Under the pieces are notes generated by a model. That model was not told the origin of the DNA. It searched no databases and saw nothing but the letters and a program-made list of their open reading frames with translations. The position numbers and the translations under genes were made by a program. Below are positions 5,379 to 7,059 of a DNA stretch of 7,059 nucleotides, piece by piece (within the stretch, counting starts at the first letter, position 1; each line of letters starts with the position of its first letter). This DNA is from Chloroflexota bacterium (GTDB lineage Bacteria; Chloroflexota; Anaerolineae; Anaerolineales; JACQED01): NCBI GenBank assembly GCA_016200785.1, contig JACQED010000046.1:1-7059 (forward strand), in the 5' to 3' direction.

Positions 5379-5384
5379 TACAAT
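5379..5384 (+). promoter_or_regulatory. -10 box (TACAAT) set for a leaderless regulator mRNA
   Basis: TACAAT, 5 of 6 matches to consensus, ends 6 bases before the ATG at 5391. A normal start site 7 bases downstream would fall on the A of the ATG. No ribosome binding site precedes this ATG, unlike most genes here, which supports a leaderless transcript. No convincing -35 box is visible. Confidence 0.5.
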
Positions 5385-5390
5385 GGCGCC

Positions 5391-6020
5391 ATGCGAATCT
5401 TGATCGCCTCTCCCTACCCGGCCATGCGCGCCGGGTTGCGTGCTTTATTGGAAGGCGCTTCGCCGGGAGAGGTGACCATCGTAGCCGAAACGGGATCAGC
5501 GGAGGACTGCCTCGCGCTGGCGCGTGCGACTCAGCCGGAGATTGCTCTCTTCGACCTCGCGCTGGAAGCCGACGAGGAGATGAGCGGCCTGTGGCGGTTG
5601 CGCGCCGAGTCGCCGGCCCTGCCGATCCTCGCCCTGTCGGAGTCGAACGCCGACGCGCGGGTGATCGCGGCCCTGCAAGGCGGCGCGCGCGGCTGTCTTC
5701 CCAAAACGGCAACCGGCGCGGAATTGCTCGAAGCGGCGCGAAAAGTGATCGCGGGGCAGGCGATCCTTCATCCCTCCGCAACTGCGACCCTCCTCGATCA
5801 ACTGCGCGGCGACGCGCCCGCCGAGTCGCTGACCCCGCGCGAAGTTCAAGTGCTCGGCCACGTGGCCGGCGGGCTGACGAACAAAGCCATTGCCCTGCGG
5901 CTCGGCATCAGCGAGCACACGGTGAAGTTTCATCTCGGCTCGGCGATGAGCAAATTGGGCGCGGCGTCGAGGGCCGAGGCAGTGGCGGTGGCGATGAGGC
6001 GAGGGGTGATAGCGGTGTAG
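5391..6020 (+). CDS. NarL/LuxR-family regulator with a degenerate receiver domain
   Basis: This 209-residue protein has a receiver-like domain (1-122) and a C-terminal LuxR helix-turn-helix (147-205). The DNA-binding part is textbook: LTPREVQVLGHVAGGLTNKA, then IALRLGISEHTVKFHLGSAM and SKLGAASRAEAVAVA. In the receiver, Asp55 (EIALFDLAL) sits at the phospho-acceptor position, Ser83 (ILALSES) at the conserved Ser/Thr, and Lys105 (GCLPKTA) at the invariant lysine. However, the first strand ends ILIASPYPAMRAGLRALL where the family has D-D or E-D (as in VDDHPLVR), so the acidic metal-binding pair is replaced by Ser7-Pro8. Phosphorylation by a histidine kinase is therefore doubtful, and control by level or ligand is more likely; this is inferred. 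No kinase gene is adjacent. A -10 box abuts the start, and a protease gene lies 237 bases downstream on the same strand. Confidence 0.87.
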   Translation: MRILIASPYPAMRAGLRALLEGASPGEVTIVAETGSAEDCLALARATQPEIALFDLALEADEEMSGLWRLRAESPALPILALSESNADARVIAALQGGARGCLPKTATGAELLEAARKVIAGQAILHPSATATLLDQLRGDAPAESLTPREVQVLGHVAGGLTNKAIALRLGISEHTVKFHLGSAMSKLGAASRAEAVAVAMRRGVIAV

Positions 6021-6023
6021 CCA

Positions 6024-6099
6024 CAACTCCAAACTCCCAATCTCAGACTTCAAAGTCTGGCCGGAGCCCGACGACTTTGAGATTTGAAGTTTGAAGTTG
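6024..6099. repeat. Large imperfect inverted repeat after the regulator, possible terminator
   Basis: A 22-base arm (6024-6045) pairs with 6078-6099 at 19 of 22 positions; two of the three mismatches would be G-U wobbles in one strand's RNA. Inside lies a smaller perfect hairpin, AGACTT (6045-6050) with AAGTCT (6053-6058). The composition (CAAACTCC, CAATCTCA, TTTGAAG) is AT-richer than the flanking genes, like intergenic repeat elements. It begins 3 bases after the regulator stop, so it may end that transcript. Confidence 0.6.
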
Positions 6100-6179
6100 G
6101 GAATTTGTACTTTATATCCACTCCCCATTCTTCTAGTCGGCACCGGGCCGGATGGAGGAGGGCGGGGCGGTCGGCATGT

Positions 6180-6202
6180 GTTACTCTTCAGCCAAGAATA
6201 AC
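6180..6202. repeat. Short inverted repeat upstream of the HtrA-like gene
   Basis: GTTACTCTT (6180-6188) and AAGAATAAC (6194-6202) are inverted with one mismatch around CAGCC. The repeat is 56 bases before the protease ATG, a suitable place for an operator or leader stem. GCGCC/GGCGC (6208-6222) forms a second small stem. No confident promoter could be chosen in 6100-6257. Confidence 0.3.
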
Positions 6203-6244
6203 GTAGAGCGCCTTGCGGGCGCGATGACTTGCAGAAACAACGAT

Positions 6245-6251
6245 GGAGGAG
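6245..6251 (+). promoter_or_regulatory. Ribosome binding site fixing the HtrA-like start
   Basis: GGAGGAG lies 6 bases before the ATG at 6258. Two further in-frame ATGs (6243, 6252) overlap or abut this site and have no ribosome site of their own, so 6258 is preferred. Confidence 0.75.
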
Positions 6252-6257
6252 ATGACC

Positions 6258-7059
6258 ATGACCAGCGAAGCGCAAAAATTCTCAGACGGCCTCGCCGCCG
6301 CAGTGGAAAAGGCGGCACAGACCACCGTGACGATTGACGCCCGGCGTCACGTCCCGGCCAGTGGGATCGTGTGGAGCGCGGGCGGTGAAATCCTCACCGC
6401 CGACCACGTCATCCAGCGCGACGACAATATCACCGTCACCCTGCCCGACGGAAAGACTCATAGCGCCACGGTGATCGGGCGCGATCCCGGAAGCGATCTG
6501 GCACTACTCAAGATTGACGCGGCGGGACTCGCCGCGCCCGAGTTTGCCGAAGTGAAGGTGGGGCATCTCGTCTTCGCGGTGGGCCGGCCCGACGACGTGC
6601 AGGCCTCGCTCGGTAACGTGGTCGCCGTAGGCGGCCCGGTGCATGGCCGCCGGCGTCACCTCGACGCATACATTCAAAGCGACGTGACGATGTATCCCGG
6701 CTTCTCCGGCGGGCCGCTGGCCGACGCGAGCGGGCGCGTCGTCGGCGTCAACAGCAGCGCCCTCGCGCGCGGCGCGAGCCTCGCCGTCCCCGTCGCCACG
6801 GCCCGCTCGATCGCCGACGCTCTCCGCAAAGACGGGCGCGTGAAACGCGGTTTTCTCGGCGTCGGCACACAGCCTGTCGCGCTGGCCGAAGACATGGCGA
6901 CGAAATTGAATCAGCCCACCGGCCTGATGCTGATCGGCGTGGAGAAAGACGGCCCGGCGGCGAAGGGCGGACTGATGCAGGGCGATGTGATCGTGGGCCT
7001 CGGCTCGCACGTCGTCACGGATATTCAGGATTTGCAGGCCGCCCTCGGCCCGGAGACGG
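6258..7059 (+). CDS. HtrA/DegQ-type trypsin-like serine protease with PDZ domain, 3'-truncated by the window
   Basis: 267 codons are visible and the frame is still open at the window edge. The trypsin-like domain (about 15-190) has the full catalytic triad: His50 in LTADHVI, Asp80 in DPGSDLALLK, and Ser150 in YPGFSGGPL. The usual motif is GNSGGPL, so a Phe replaces the Asn before the serine. The substrate-pocket strand ends ASLAVPVATA (173-182). A PDZ domain starts near 197 (RGFLGVGTQPV, then GLMLIGVEKDGPAAKGGLM, then QGDVIVGLG) and is cut near its last helix (DIQDLQAAL). Family members degrade or refold damaged envelope proteins, and most have a signal peptide or membrane anchor. This start (MTSEAQKFSDGLAAAVEKAA) has neither, so the protein is predicted cytoplasmic or exported by an unseen route. 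It may be functionally linked to the regulator upstream. Confidence 0.9.
   Translation, partial: MTSEAQKFSDGLAAAVEKAAQTTVTIDARRHVPASGIVWSAGGEILTADHVIQRDDNITVTLPDGKTHSATVIGRDPGSDLALLKIDAAGLAAPEFAEVKVGHLVFAVGRPDDVQASLGNVVAVGGPVHGRRRHLDAYIQSDVTMYPGFSGGPLADASGRVVGVNSSALARGASLAVPVATARSIADALRKDGRVKRGFLGVGTQPVALAEDMATKLNQPTGLMLIGVEKDGPAAKGGLMQGDVIVGLGSHVVTDIQDLQAALGPET

Noticed and set aside
5496..6275. 259-codon open frame on the minus strand
   Set aside because: It is longer than the regulator on the other strand, but its product is Arg/His-rich with no domain, and it crosses the palindromic repeat. The plus strand encodes a clear receiver and LuxR domain.
1..7059. tRNA, rRNA or riboswitch
   Set aside because: No cloverleaf, rRNA segment or known riboswitch core was seen by eye on either strand; the only structured RNA recognised is the intron fragment.

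Overview
The window is GC-rich and gene-dense, with Shine-Dalgarno-led genes and one probable leaderless gene. Tad-type pilus genes, InlB-type repeats, DUF5666-like repeats and several palindromic intergenic elements occur together. This mix suggests an uncultured member of the Chloroflexota (Anaerolineae-like), but that is an inference from gene style; no marker gene is present.

Layout. (1) Positions 1-127 read as a minus-strand protein fragment. At about 125-131 the coding signal switches abruptly to a plus-strand surface protein (to 767), which points to an inversion breakpoint or a chimeric contig end. (2) Positions 769-3335 are a plus-strand tight-adherence (Tad/Flp) pilus block: a TadE-like pseudopilin, a 7-codon mini-ORF, a secreted DUF5666-like protein and a TadG-like protein with a long secreted C-terminal domain. 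The surface protein ends one base before the TadE-like start, so it probably belongs to the same unit. A perfect 13-bp inverted repeat closes the block. (3) Positions 3414-3649 hold two relics: a 5' fragment of a group II intron beginning 5 bases after the terminator stem, and the last 31 codons of an OmpR/PhoB-type winged-helix regulator. (4) Positions 3653-5043, minus strand, are a two-gene unit: a half-size DMT/EamA-like membrane protein followed by a LicA/choline-kinase-like phosphotransferase. The intergenic region upstream (5044-5390) carries a perfect TATAAT box, a 12-bp inverted repeat at the predicted transcript start and a palindromic repeat element. (5) Positions 5391-6020, plus strand, encode a NarL/LuxR-type regulator whose receiver domain lacks the acidic pocket. 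It is probably leaderless and is followed by a large imperfect inverted repeat. (6) From 6258 to the window end lies an HtrA/DegQ-type serine protease with no signal peptide or membrane anchor, cut by the window edge inside its PDZ domain.

How the genes work together. The Tad block should build or decorate a surface appendage, with the InlB-repeat protein as a candidate adhesin. The kinase and transporter pair resembles choline or ethanolamine uptake and phosphorylation. The degenerate regulator lies just upstream of the protease, which suggests a possible stress-response pairing, but each gene has its own start signals. The intron and regulator relics show that 3410-3650 has been a site of insertion and deletion.
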